Source: Prinsepia uniflora
Lineage: Eukaryota > Streptophyta > Magnoliopsida > Rosales > Rosaceae
DNA: 64,000 nucleotides
Reading direction: 5' to 3'
Assembly (NCBI GenBank): GCA_032719365.1
Contig: CM064874.1
Location: 30,366,716-30,430,715 of the forward strand
Numbering within the stretch: the first letter of the stretch is position 1; each line of letters opens with the position of its first letter. Below the pieces are notes generated by a model that saw only the letters and a list, made by a program, of their open reading frames with translations, was not told the DNA's origin and did not search any database. The position numbers and the translations under genes are program-made. This document shows, in pieces, positions 12,652 to 23,049 of the stretch.

Positions 12652-13409
12652 TAGCCTTCACCATTTGGCCCGAAAGCCCATTGGCTTATGGGGGCCCGAG
12701 AAGTCCGATGAACAAAAGCCCAGCCCGACCCGCTATGGGTCGTGGGCCGGCCAGGCCCGAGAGTTAGCGGGATGGGCTTGGGCTTATGATGTTTAAACCT
12801 GATAGGCCCGAGCCCGATAAAGCCCGGTAAGCCCAGCCTGACCCGCCCGTAATAAACCCGGCCTATAAGCCCGAAAATATAAAATACTTATTATTTAAAA
12901 ATTAATACTCAACCCATTCTTGATACTAATATTTCAACCCAAACCCAAATATCAGCCCCAAGTCCACCTAATTTATTTTAAAAAGCCCAATACCCAATAC
13001 CCAATACCCAATATAAACCCTAACCACCCCTCCACCTACTTAATAGGCCCAACGTTTTTGCACCCTTGAGTATTTTATTTTAACGAGGCCATGTTTTTGC
13101 ACCCTTGAGTATATTTTTTCATTATTAATATTTTTTTTCATGAATATATTTTTTTATAACTTTAAAATTTGAGACATAGTTTATTACAAAAACCCATGTA
13201 AGCCCGATCCAGGTGGGCTTAATAGACTCGACCCGAAAAACCCGATATAAACCCGACCCAATAAAAGCCCGTGAGCTCTTTTTTATGTCATTAAGCCCAC
13301 CCGACCCGGCCCACGAATTTAAAAATTATTTAATAAGCCAGGCCCGGCCCAGCCCAAGCCCAAAAAATTTGGGCTGGGCTCGCTCGGCCTAGCCCTATGC
13401 CAAGAGCTA
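12652..13409. mobile_element. hAT-type non-autonomous element (758 bp), TSD CTAAGGGA
   Basis: Flanked by identical 8 bp CTAAGGGA at 12644-12651 and 13410-13417; 8 bp TSDs are typical of hAT transposons. Ends are TAGCCTTCACCA and, read inward from the right, TAGCTCTTGGCA: short imperfect terminal inverted repeats. Subterminal sequence is packed with GGCCCG and CCCGACCC motifs, common in plant hAT elements. The middle is AT-rich with a short CCCAATA tandem (about 12988-13016). There is no transposase. It lies inside the internal region of O. Confidence 0.88.
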
Positions 13410-13417
13410 CTAAGGGA

Positions 13418-13496
13418 TCCTTCAACAGCATCACAATACGATCCTCCTCTGCTCCTAGCTTAGCATAATCAGCAAGGCAATTCACGCCAATGACGA
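13418..13496 (-). other. Internal segment of O between hAT element and element A
   Basis: Short piece of the O internal domain. GACGA at 13492-13496 is the left TSD copy of element A, and O resumes at 22817 after the second GACGA. Confidence 0.8.
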
Positions 13497-13629
13497 TGTG
13501 ACAACCCGTCCCGAATTAACGGGATTAATTAAGAATTAATGATGGATTAGCCTCGCTAATCGAGGACTAATCGGAGATTAAACGAGGATTAACAAACGTT
13601 CGGGCGAAAATGACGATTTTGCCCCTATA

Positions 13630-13965
13630 ATAGGTGAATCGTTGACTTTTCGTTCAGGCAGTCAAATGGACTTTGACCGATGACCGTGACGTAGTTCGTG
13701 ACGTCACTAGTTCATAGAGAGGTGGCACGCTCTATTCCGAAGTCCAAGGAAGAAGTTATAACGTTCGGAAGTTCGAGGCAATTTGGTAATTTGGGTGAAT
13801 AGGAGCCAAAAGTTGACTTTGGACCCAGGAAGTCCGATGGACGAGGGCCAAAGACCACTACGTAGATCGGTACGATATGAATCCGTAGACAGGCGGCACG
13901 TCGAATTCGGACGTTCGACGACGAAGTTACGGTTCACAGAAGTTCCGGGGAACTATATACGGCCA
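13630..13965 (+). promoter_or_regulatory. Two tandem promoter modules, 171 bp period (element A, 5' LTR)
   Basis: Module 1 and module 2 share GTTGACTTT (13641 and 13812) and GGTGGCACG/GGCGGCACG (13721 and 13892), both pairs spaced 171 bp. Each module holds W-box-like TTGAC sites and a TACGTAG/GACGTAG core. Module 1 carries two TGACG half sites 12 bp apart (13687-13706), the spacing of the as-1/ocs elements bound by TGA-type bZIP factors. The copy in the 3' LTR starts near 19750. A regulatory role is inferred from motif content and position near the LTR start. Confidence 0.6.
13687..13706 (+). promoter_or_regulatory. as-1-like double TGACG site
   Basis: TGACGTAGTTCG followed by TGACGTCA: two TGACG half sites, start to start 12 bp, as in as-1. 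The same 20 bases recur at 19795-19814 in the 3' LTR. In element G the second half site is GGACG (56074-56093, 62260-62279). Confidence 0.55.
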
Positions 13966-15224
13966 CACGTTTTACGAGGCAAAAAGTGAAGTTTTGTCTT
14001 TTGTGGGCCCAGTTACTTTTCAGTGGACCAATGGGTGAGTGACAAGTGTCACCCATCCACTGGCCAACCTCATTAGTTCATGCATCTTCCACCTTCATTG
14101 ATCATTCCTTTTCTTTCCACCCAAACAACCAAAACCGATCCATTCTCCCTCCCCAAATCCAAACCTGAACACTACTTGATCATCCTGGTAAGGCCCAGAG
14201 GCTGAGAGGAAGAAGGGTGGATGGTGGTGGCCAGCTAGAAGCCACGCCGCCGTGGACGGCGTCCTTGAACCCGAACACTGTACCCGGTTAAGCCCAATTG
14301 TCATTTTAATTAGATTTCTTCGTTATGGTTGCTTTTAGTTGATTTTAGGATGTGTATTAGGTTGTTAGGAAGGTATTAAATAGGTTTTGGGTGGTGGTTT
14401 TGGGCTGAGCAGCCGTGGGAACGGCTGGGAAAAACTTGAACCGTGGAGTTCAATTTGGAACCTTGGGTTTTAGGTGTTGTTGATTAGTTTTAAGGATTGG
14501 TTTGGATAGAAAACTTGAAAATAGGAAGTTTAGGACCGAAAAGGAGAAGATTGGACGAAAAATGAGGGGTCTAGAGGGCCGGACTGATCACGCCAGTTCA
14601 ACCGGACTGGACTGCACAGTCGAACCGGCCGGACCAGTCTGATGCAAGGAAGAAGATGACTGCACAGTGGCGCGTGAGGCCCACGCGCAGTCTCTTCTAG
14701 GGGCACATGCGGGCGCGTGGTCACTCCTTTGGGGGTGGTCCCAACATGTAATTTCATCTATTCGATGTAAAAAAACATTTTGGGACTGTTTTCGTGTCAA
14801 TCGGACATCGTTTTGATATAGTTCGAGCTATCTGAAGGTTTATGTTCGGGTTTAAAAATATTTAGAAAATCCGGAAAATTACGGGACTTTAGTGAGGGGT
14901 TATTTAAGTAATTATTAACCCTCTAAATGAATTTAGACAGGTTTGGGAATCCCGAAGGCAACGATTGACCCAGGAGACGATTATGGCATGCGTATCGAGG
15001 CACGGCTTCGGACGATCTGTGAGTGGACTTTTCTTTCGAATTTGATGCATGCATAATTGTTTTCTAATTTTTTTAATATATGTTTTGTGATGCCATAAGT
15101 GCATTTGTTTGTGGTAGCTTAGGATCGACATAATTGCACGTATTTCGAGATTTTCGGCATTATGTCGTACCTCTGTGTACCATGTTGTCAACGTGGGTTT
15201 AATAAATGGATTTCGGATTTAGAA

Positions 15225-15690
15225 ATATCAAATCGGGCACGAGGCCCATTTGGTTTACAAACTCTCAGACTTGGAATCCATTTAATTCGACGAGGAATTG
15301 GACTGAGGGTCCATTTGTGTTATATGATCGAGTCGGGGGTTCAGTTCGTTTACGATTCGGGTTTGAGGCCCAGTTAGTGGTACTATCGGGCTTGATGCCC
15401 CTTTGATTTATGATATCGGGCCTGAGACCCATTTAGTTGAGATATCGAGCTTAAGCCCCCATCAGTCGTGAAATCGGACTTCAGGTCCTGTTGCTTTATG
15501 GTTTCGGGCTTAGGGCCCAGTTAGTTATGATATCAGGCATGAGTCCCAGTTCGTTTTATGAAATAAGAATTCGGGCATGAGACCCTGTTGAACTGAGGAT
15601 TTAGGCAGAGGCCTGTGAAATGGATTTGAATCGAATTCGTGGAATCCTATTGAGACGATTCGGGTATGAGACCCAATTGAAAAGTGATTT
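15225..15690 (+). repeat. Hairpin unit array in LTR of A
   Basis: About ten imperfect units of roughly 35-45 bp, each built on a phrase such as CGGGC-TTGAG-GCCCA followed by GTTAGTT or ATTTGATTTATG spacers. Many contain short inverted repeats (GGGC...GCCC, GGGCC...GACCC). The related unit at 16339-16351 is GGGTC-GGG-GACCC. The equivalent array in the 3' LTR is at about 21330-21800. Confidence 0.65.
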
Positions 15691-16114
15691 GAGAAAGAAA
15701 GAAAAGAGTATTTGAAAATGATTATGAACCCTCCATATTGATTATATGGTCTCCTCCAGCGTCGACCTGGAGAGTCACGATCCATAGACTAGAGTGGGTA
15801 TCCCCATAGGGATCCCGTTCTAGGAGTGGTGGTTACTTATATTGTTGTGGTCCCGGACCAGATTCCGGAAAGATATGTGGACTAGATCCAGAGAGAGAGC
15901 TCGGACTAGATCCAGAGATTGAGCCTCCCAGATGGAGATTCCTGGGAGAAGACTCGGAGTGAGACCCCAAGTAGTGTGCACACTAATATAGATTTGACAT
16001 CGTGACTATATCAGGGATGTGTTCCCTAGGGGCTGTGTGCCCCGAGTTGGCATCTTCTCCGGAAGTGCCTAGGATGGGTTATACGTACGAGTACGTATGA
16101 GGTTTTGTAGAAAG

Positions 16115-16255
16115 TGATTTGGGGGCGGAGACCCCGTGTTCCGTGTTTTATGTTTTAGGAATGATTTGGGGGCGGAGACCCTGTGTTCTGTGTTTTATGT
16201 TTTAGAAATGATTTGGGGCAGAGACCCTGTACTTGATGTTTTGATATTTCAGTGA
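16115..16255 (+). repeat. 47 bp tandem repeat, GGGGGCGGAGACC type
   Basis: TGATTTGGGGGCGGAGACC begins at 16115 and again at 16162, and a shortened third copy begins at 16209: a 47 bp period. The 3' LTR (about 22220-22290) has one fewer copy, so the number changed after or during insertion. Confidence 0.8.
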
Positions 16256-16457
16256 GAATGGTTTTGGACTGAGACCCACATGATGAGATTTGGGATGAGT
16301 TCCCATGTATTGATTGAAAGGTTTTGAGTTGTGAATTCGGGTCGGGGACCCAAATGGAATTACGAGTCATGACGGGCATAAATGTCTTTTATGCGAAAAT
16401 GATTTAAATGAAATGTTTATTTTTGTCCACGCATAGTTTTCGTGTTTTAATGCCCTT

Positions 16458-16499
16458 CAGGTTGATAGCGGGTGCGGGCTGTAGCAGAGACGAGACATC
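16458..16499 (+). promoter_or_regulatory. U5 arm of predicted U5-leader stem (element A)
   Basis: Contains CAGGTTGAT (16458-16466), GGGCTGT (16476-16482) and GACATC (16494-16499). These are complementary, in order, to ATCAACCTG (16724-16732), ACAGCCC (16714-16720) and GATGTC (16696-16701) in the leader. Pairing would enclose the LTR end and the PBS. Confidence 0.6.
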
Positions 16500-16646
16500 A
16501 CTCCCCTCCTCCTACGATCCCGACGCCCTCTGATAGCCCCGGCGAGGGCTAGAGTTGGAATTTTCCCTGGTCTGACACGTGGTGTCAGACGGGATCAAGC
16601 GGGTCCCACGATAATCCCAGGCGATTTGGGACCGGTCCTGACAAGT

Positions 16647-16658
16647 TGGTATCAGAGC
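16647..16658 (+). promoter_or_regulatory. Primer-binding site, initiator Met tRNA type (element A)
   Basis: TGGTATCAGAGC three bases after the LTR end (AGT spacer). Identical to the PBS of I and G. Confidence 0.95.
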
Positions 16659-19605
16659 AAGTTTTGCTCGTGGAGTGTGCGCAGGTCGAGGATGCGATGT
16701 CTCTGAAGTCGTAACAGCCCGTCATCAACCTGGTAGTTAGGGCATTAGTACGAGGCTTCGGTAGAATCGAACCTTAGTTAGATGGGGTTGACACGTAACA
16801 CGATAGTTTAAGGTTCGATTGGCATCCGATGCCGTGCTTGTCACGTGTTTGGAGGAAATGGATCCCGAGTAGGGTCAGTTTTATGTGGAAGTTAACGGCT
16901 TAGAGCCATGGTGTTACCGGTGGATTGGACTTTACTAACCGGTAAACACGGTGTGACGACTTGAGAGCGGTAGCCGCTCGACGGTTTGGACGTCTCGGAT
17001 AGAAGATGTTTGGATTGTTACCAGTGGTAGTCAGAGGTCAGGGTCGCCCACTATACGATGACCCTGTAAGACTACAGTCACGACGGTTGGGAATAAGGAC
17101 GTGCAATTCTATTTGGCATGTGTTTCCATGTTTCAATGTGTCGAATCTCGGTGGGATGTCGACTAGCAGGAGATGTCCGGAGTAGTTGTGGTGTGACGCG
17201 ATAAATATTATTGCGACGTGTAGTCGTTGTGCAGTGTGAGGCACGGAGTATGGCTCAGTCCTTGTGGAGGCCAGCGGCTGAGAGCAGTAGAGTTACGAGA
17301 GGAAGAGATCCTCAGAGTGTAGTTATTGGCTAGTTTGGTACCAGTAGTGGAGTATGACGACTCTCTAAAGTCGAGATCGATGGATCAGTCAGGATGGTAG
17401 GGCTGCAGCGGGCAGCCTGGTTTGTGATAGCCCTAGTATGTGATTAATTGGACAAGTTACCAGGAGTGTGGTACTTGTGATCGGATCGAGAGGCGGACCG
17501 ATCGGTGGATGTTGCGTGTGGAGCGGTTGGTACTGGTGGCCGACTACCACATGGTCTTGGGGTCTCGATAGCAGAATGTTTGCGAGATTTAGTCTGCACG
17601 AGGTTGTGGCAGACGCTGCTATTAATTGACGTAGTCGATTCTTATCGAGTTGGATAGGCTCAGGTTGCCGTGACGATTGTGACGATAGGATTTGTCAGTC
17701 GTGACGATGATACGAGGTGCGTGAGTGACGCACAGTACGAGCAGTGATTATGGATTCGACTCGGTGACGGTTGAGTCCGATCGCAGAATGAGATGTTGAC
17801 GTTGGGTGTTGGCATATTTGCCACGTTCCAGTGAATTTGGTGGTTATAAGTGGGACAAGGAGGATCCTGAGTGGCTCAGTGTGAAGTACGGGAGTACTTG
17901 GTATGGAGACCAGTTTCCCCTAGTGATGGAGATCAGTTTCCTCAGTCATTGAGACCAGTTTCCCAATAATGGAGACCATTTTCCTCAGTGATGGAGATTA
18001 ATTTCCCCTGTGATGGAGATCAGTTTCCCCAGTAATGGAGACTAGTTCCCCCAGTGCTGCTAGATTGAGTCGTGAAGGTGTGCCCAGAAGTTGTAACTTT
18101 TCAGGTGAAACGTGAGATCCATGTACGAATGGATGACGTAAGTGACGTCTTATGACGTATGGGTTCGGTTGAGCTAAGCACCTTAGAGTCCATTACAGAT
18201 TTGTTTTGGTTGACTACGGTTGAACATACCTCCTGAGTTGAGGACATGGCACTTGTTTTCCTATAAGACGTGAAATGTTCGGGTGTTGAGTAATCCAAGG
18301 TCACTGAGTGTGACATTGTAGCAGATAGTGTTGAGTGCCGGAGGAAGCAATTGGATGAACTTTGATGTCATCATTTTGGATCTCCTGGATTCATTCCTAG
18401 GTGGGACGACGAGGAGTGATGTGACAGCTAGGAGTTCAAGAGGGTGTAAGAACCGAACACCTAGGCTGTGAGTCAAATTTGATTGACTTGACGAGTAGAT
18501 GATGTTTAGCGTCACGGGATATGACGAGTGAGTGTCTGAAGCGGTGGAATGACGTTCGCTTAGTGACGGACGGTTGGGTTCCGGACCATGGTTGGAGTGC
18601 GGACAGTAGTATGTGGTTGGACGTTGCTGGAGTGCAGTCCTTGAGTAGGTGGGGTAGCACCCCGATGTGTGTGATGTGGGTGCACCAGTGTGTTGTGCAC
18701 GTTAGGCGATGGGATTGATCACGATCACTCGGTATGTTGGGTTAAGAGTGCCCGAGAGTACGAGTACGTTGTAGTTTGGATAGAGTCCTAGATGGACATG
18801 AGTGACGATCGGATCAGATCCGATGAGTGACAGTTTGGAGACTCGAGGTGAGTCTAGATGACAAGTAGTATCGCTGAGTGATGCGAGGACTCGAAAACGA
18901 GTCGAGATCAGAGTAGAGCAGCGAAGCGCAGTGGAGCCACGAGTTTCCGGCTGGTCACGATGGATGTGACTGGTCAGGGTAATGGATGGATAGTTATCCG
19001 ATGCGTTCGGATCGTTGTGGTTGATGGGACTCTCAGAAGAGTCAGTTTTGGGTATAGGAATTTGAGAGAGTTGACTAGTACGAGTTTCGAGAGTCAGTTT
19101 TGGCATAGGTCTGAGGTTGACCTACGAGATGTGATTCGTGCCATTGTGATGGCAGAAATTGTAGGGTGTTGTCAGATCGGATACTGAGCAGGATGCCAGC
19201 TTCGCTGTAATAGCCTTAGTGGGGATGAGTTTTCAGCCTGACGACTGTCAGATGGAAGTGTCAGAGTGTCAGAATGCAAAGTAATTTAGATGTCAGCCTG
19301 GTGTTGCTGACCTGTCAAGTGAGTGACAGGCATGATTGATGACTGTCGACATGTTGTCTCGAGTGAGACATGCGAGCAGACGTGTAGGTGTCAAAAATAA
19401 ATTGGAACTTTGGAGGCTCTGATGACGGTATGTACCGAGGACGGTACTGATGAGTACGGTATGTGTGTTAGACGTGTACTGCTACACGAGTATTCTCGTG
19501 TGGGTGCAGCGATCCGATTCGAGGAACATGGATGGATTCCACAGTTTGGTTGTGGAATCGGGTCCATTTGAATTTTGAGGACGAAATTCTTTAAGGGGGG
19601 AAGTT
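16659..19605 (+). other. Noncoding internal domain of element A
   Basis: Begins with a leader block GCAGGTCGAGGATGCGATGT (16681-16700) that is shared with E and G and forms the second arm of the U5-leader stem (16696-16732). No retroviral protein motif is found. Segments near 18365-18410 (GTCATCATTTTGGATC ... CCTAGGTGGGA) recur in G near 60779-60818 and in O. The 3' end holds TGTGGAATC, a TTTTGAGGACGAAATTC block and the polypurine tract AAGGGGGGAAG (19593-19603). Conservation of noncoding internal sequence between families suggests packaging or other RNA functions, which is inference. Confidence 0.8.
17903..18055 (+). repeat. About 22 bp tandem repeat in internal domain of A
   Basis: Seven to eight copies of ATGGAGAYCAGTTTCCCCAGTG, with one- to two-base length variation and substitutions. 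I did not see it in the corresponding parts of E or G, so it is probably a local expansion. Confidence 0.85.
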
Positions 19606-22600
19606 TGGGACGACCCGCCCCGAATTAACGGGATTAATTTAGAATTAATGATGGATTAGCCTCGTTAATCGAGGACTAATCAGAGATTAAACGAGGATTA
19701 ACAGACGTTCGGGCGAAATGACAATATTTCCCTTGGAATGGGTGAATCGTTGACTTTTCATTCAGGCAGTCAAATGGACTTTCGTCGATGACCGTGACGT
19801 AGTTCGTGACGTCACGAGTTCATAGATAGGTGGCACGCTCGATTTCGACGTCCGAGGAAGAAGTTATGACGTTCGGAAGTTCGAGGGCAATTTGGTAATT
19901 TGGGTGAATAGGAACTAAAGTTGACTTTTGATCCGGGAAGTCCGATGGCCGAGGACCGAAGACCGTTACGTAGATCGGGACGATACAAATCCGTAGACAG
20001 GCGGCACGTCGAATTCGGAAGTTCGACGACGAAGTTACGGTTCACGGAAGTTCCAGGGAACTATTTACGGTGACACGTTTTACGATACAAAAAGTGAAGT
20101 TTTGTCTTTTGTGGGCCCAGTTACTTTTCAGTGGACCAATGGATGAGTGACAAGTGTCACCCATCCACTAGCCAACCTCATTCATTCATGCATCTTCCAC
20201 CTTCATCGATCATTCCTTTTCTTTCCACCCAAACAACCAAAACCGACCCATTCTCCTTCCCCAAATCCAAACCTGAACCCTACTTGATCATCCTGGTGAG
20301 GCCCAGAGGCTGAGAGGAAGAAGGGTGGATGGTGGTGGTCGGCTGGAAGCCACGCCGCCGTGGACGGCTTCCTTGAACCTGAACACCGTACCCGGTTAGG
20401 CCCAATTGTCATTTTAATTCGATTTCTTCGTTATGGTTGCTTTTAGTTGATTTTAGGATGTGTATTAGGTTGTTAGGAAGGTATTAAAGAAGTTTTGGGT
20501 GGTGGTTTTGGGCTGAGCAGTCGTGGGAACGGCTGGGAAAAACTTGAACCGTGGAGTTCAATTTGGAACCTTGGGTTTTAGGTGTAGTTGATTAGTTTTA
20601 AGGATTGGTTTGGATAGAAAACTTGAAAATAGGAAGTTTAGGATCGAAAAGGAGAAGATTGGACGAAAAATGAGGGGTCTAGAGGGCCGGACCGGTCACG
20701 CCGGTCCAACTGGACCGGACTGCGCAGTCGAACCGGCCGGACCGGTCTGATGCAAGGAAGAAGATGACTGCACAGTGACGCATGAGGCCCACGTGCAGTC
20801 TCTTCTAGGGGCACGTGCAGGCGCGTAGTCACTCCTTTGGGGGTGGTCCCAACACGTAATTTCATCTATTCGATGTAACGAACATTTTGGGACTGGCTTC
20901 GTGTCAATCAGACATCGTTTCGATATAGTTCGGGCTGTCCGAAGGTTTAGGTTCGAGTTTAAAAATATTTAGAAAATCCGGAAAATTACGGGACATTAGT
21001 GAGGGGTTATTTAAGTAATTATTAACCCTCTAAATGAATTTGGACAGGTTCGAGAATCCCGGAGGCGGCGATTGACCCGGTAGACGATTATGGCACGCGT
21101 CTCGAGGCGCAGCTTCGGACGGTCTGTGAGTGGACTTTTCTTTCGAATTCGATGCATGCATAAATGTTTTATAATTGCTTTAATATATGTTTTGTGATGC
21201 CATGAGTGAATTTTTTTGTGGTAGCTTAGGATCGACATAATTGCACGTATTTCGTGGTTTTCGGCTTTATGTCGTACCTTTGCGTACCATGTATTCAACG
21301 TGGATTTAATAAATGAATTTCGGATTTAGAAATATGAAATCGGGCACGTGACCCATTTGATTTACAAACTCTCGGACTTGGATTCCATTTGATTCGACGA
21401 GGAATCGAACCGAGGGTCCATTTGTGTTATACAATCGTGCCAGGGGTCGAGTTAGTTTACGATTAGGGTTTAAGGCCCAGTTAGTGGTACTATCGGGCTT
21501 GATGCCCCATTGATTTATGATATCTGGCCAGAGACCCATTTAGTTGAGATATCGGGCTTAAGGCGCCGTCAATCGTGAAATCAAACTTGAGGTCCTGTTG
21601 CTTTATGGTTTCGGGCTTAGGTCCTAGTTAGTTGTGATATCGGGCTTGAGTCCCAGTTCATTTTATGAAATGAGAATTCGGGCGTGAGACCCCGTTGAAC
21701 TGAGGATTTAGGCCGAGGCCTGTGAAATAGATTTGAATTGGATTCGCGGAATCCTATTGAGATGATTCGGATACGAGACCCAATTGAAAAGTGATTTGAG
21801 GAATAAAGAAAAGAGTATTTGAAAATGATTATGAACCCTCCATATTGATTATATGGTCTCCTCTAGCGTCGACCAGGAGAGTCACGATCCACAGACCAGA
21901 GTGGGTATCCCCATAGGGATCCCGTTCCAGGAGTGGTGGTTACTTATATTGTTGTGGTCCCAGACCAGATTCCGGAGAGATATGTGGACTAGATCACGAG
22001 AGAGAGCTCGGACTAGATCCAGAGATTGAGCCTCCCAGATGGAGATTCCTGGGAGAAGACTCGGAGTGAGACCCCGAGTAGTGTGCACACTAGTATAGAT
22101 TTGACATCATGACTATATCGGGGATGTGTTCCCTAGGGGCTGTGTACCCCAAGTTGGCATCTTCTCCGGAAGTGCCTAGGATGGGTTATAGGTGCGAGTA
22201 CGTATGAGGTTTTGTAGAAAGTGATTTGGGGGCGGAGACCCCGTGTTCTGTGTTTTATGTTTTAGAAATGATTTGGGGCAGAGACCCCGTACTTGATGTT
22301 TTGATATTTCAGTGAGAATGGTTTTGGACTGAGACCCACATGATGAGATTTGGGATGAGTTCCCATGTATTGATTGAAAGGTTTTGAGTTGTGAATTCAG
22401 GTCGGGGACCCAAATGGAATTACGGGTCATGACGGTTTATGGGGCCGGGCATGAACCCTTGAAAGGTTTTGCGAATGTTTTCAAATGGTTTGTATGAATA
22501 TTTGATAAATGGTTTTGAATGCATGCATATGCTTTTATGAAGGGCATAAATGTCTTTTATGCGAAAATGTTTTAAATGAAATGTTTATTTTTGTCCACTC

Positions 22601-22811
22601 ACAATTTTTGTATTTTAATGCCCTTCAGGTTGATAGTGGGTGCGGGTTGTTGCAGAGACGAGACATCACTCCCCTCCTCCTACGATCCTGACGCCCTCTG
22701 ATAGCCCCGGTGAGGGCTAGAGTTGGAATTTTCCCTGGTCTGACACGTGGTGTCAGACGGGATCAGGCGGGTCCCACGATAATCCCGGATGATTTGGGAT
22801 CGCTCCTGACA
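19606..22811 (+). mobile_element. 3' LTR of element A (3206 bp)
   Basis: Starts TGGGACGACCCGCCCC directly after the polypurine tract region and ends GCTCCTGACA. It aligns with the 5' LTR along its length with scattered substitutions, clearly more than between the two LTRs of G. It retains about 110 bp at about 22435-22545 (including a GCATGCATATGC stretch) missing from the 5' LTR. The two as-1-like half sites are at 19795-19814. Confidence 0.92.
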
Positions 22812-22816
22812 GACGA

Positions 22817-23049
22817 CCTGACCTCAGTCTACTCGCCTCAAGGTTGCCACAATCACCTCAGTCATCTCGATCATCCTGATCGTTACCACACGACTCGATC
22901 TCACTCACCTCGGGCATGCACTTGTCACATCCAGTGACGCCAAAAACTTTATGCTCTTCAAATCACTCAAATTTGACACACAGTCTAGGTGTTCGATTCT
23001 TACACCCTCTTTGAACCCTTTAGCTGTCATATCACTCCTCGCCATCCCG
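22817..23049 (-). other. Internal segment of element O, right side
   Basis: Resumes O after the TSD of A. In reverse it matches the A internal domain near 18398-18485 (ACAGCTA..., GGTGTAAGAA-CGAACACCTAG, GTCAAATTTGA). It ends where the truncated 5' LTR begins; the original 5' internal sequence and PBS are deleted. Confidence 0.75.

Larger units (their letters stand above)
13497..16643 (+). mobile_element. 5' LTR of element A (3147 bp)
   Basis: Starts TGTGACAACCCGTCCC and ends GGTCCTGACA. Features in order: two tandem promoter modules (about 13630-13965), a GTGACAAGTGTCACCCATCC palindromic block (about 14040), a purine/pyrimidine leader region, the GTGAGTGGAC block near 15019, an array of GGGC/GCCC hairpin units (about 15225-15690), G-rich 47 bp repeats (16115-16215), and a U5 inverted-repeat arm (16458-16499). 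Compared with the 3' LTR it has an extra 47 bp repeat copy and lacks about 110 bp found at about 22435-22545, besides scattered substitutions. Confidence 0.92.
13497..22811 (+). mobile_element. Element A: complete noncoding long-LTR retrotransposon (LARD type), TSD GACGA
   Basis: A 9315 bp element bounded by GACGA at 13492-13496 and 22812-22816. Parts: 5' LTR 13497-16643, PBS 16647-16658, internal 16644-19605, polypurine tract 19593-19603, 3' LTR 19606-22811. The internal domain is 2962 bp with no gag, protease, RT or integrase wording in any frame; its longest ORFs are under 135 codons and match nothing. Long LTRs, a short noncoding internal domain and intact replication signals define a LARD, which needs an autonomous partner. 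It is inserted in element O. Confidence 0.93.

Noticed and set aside
13630..13965. Centromeric satellite because of the 171 bp period
   Set aside because: Only two module copies occur per LTR, always at the LTR start, so it is a promoter duplication and not a satellite array.
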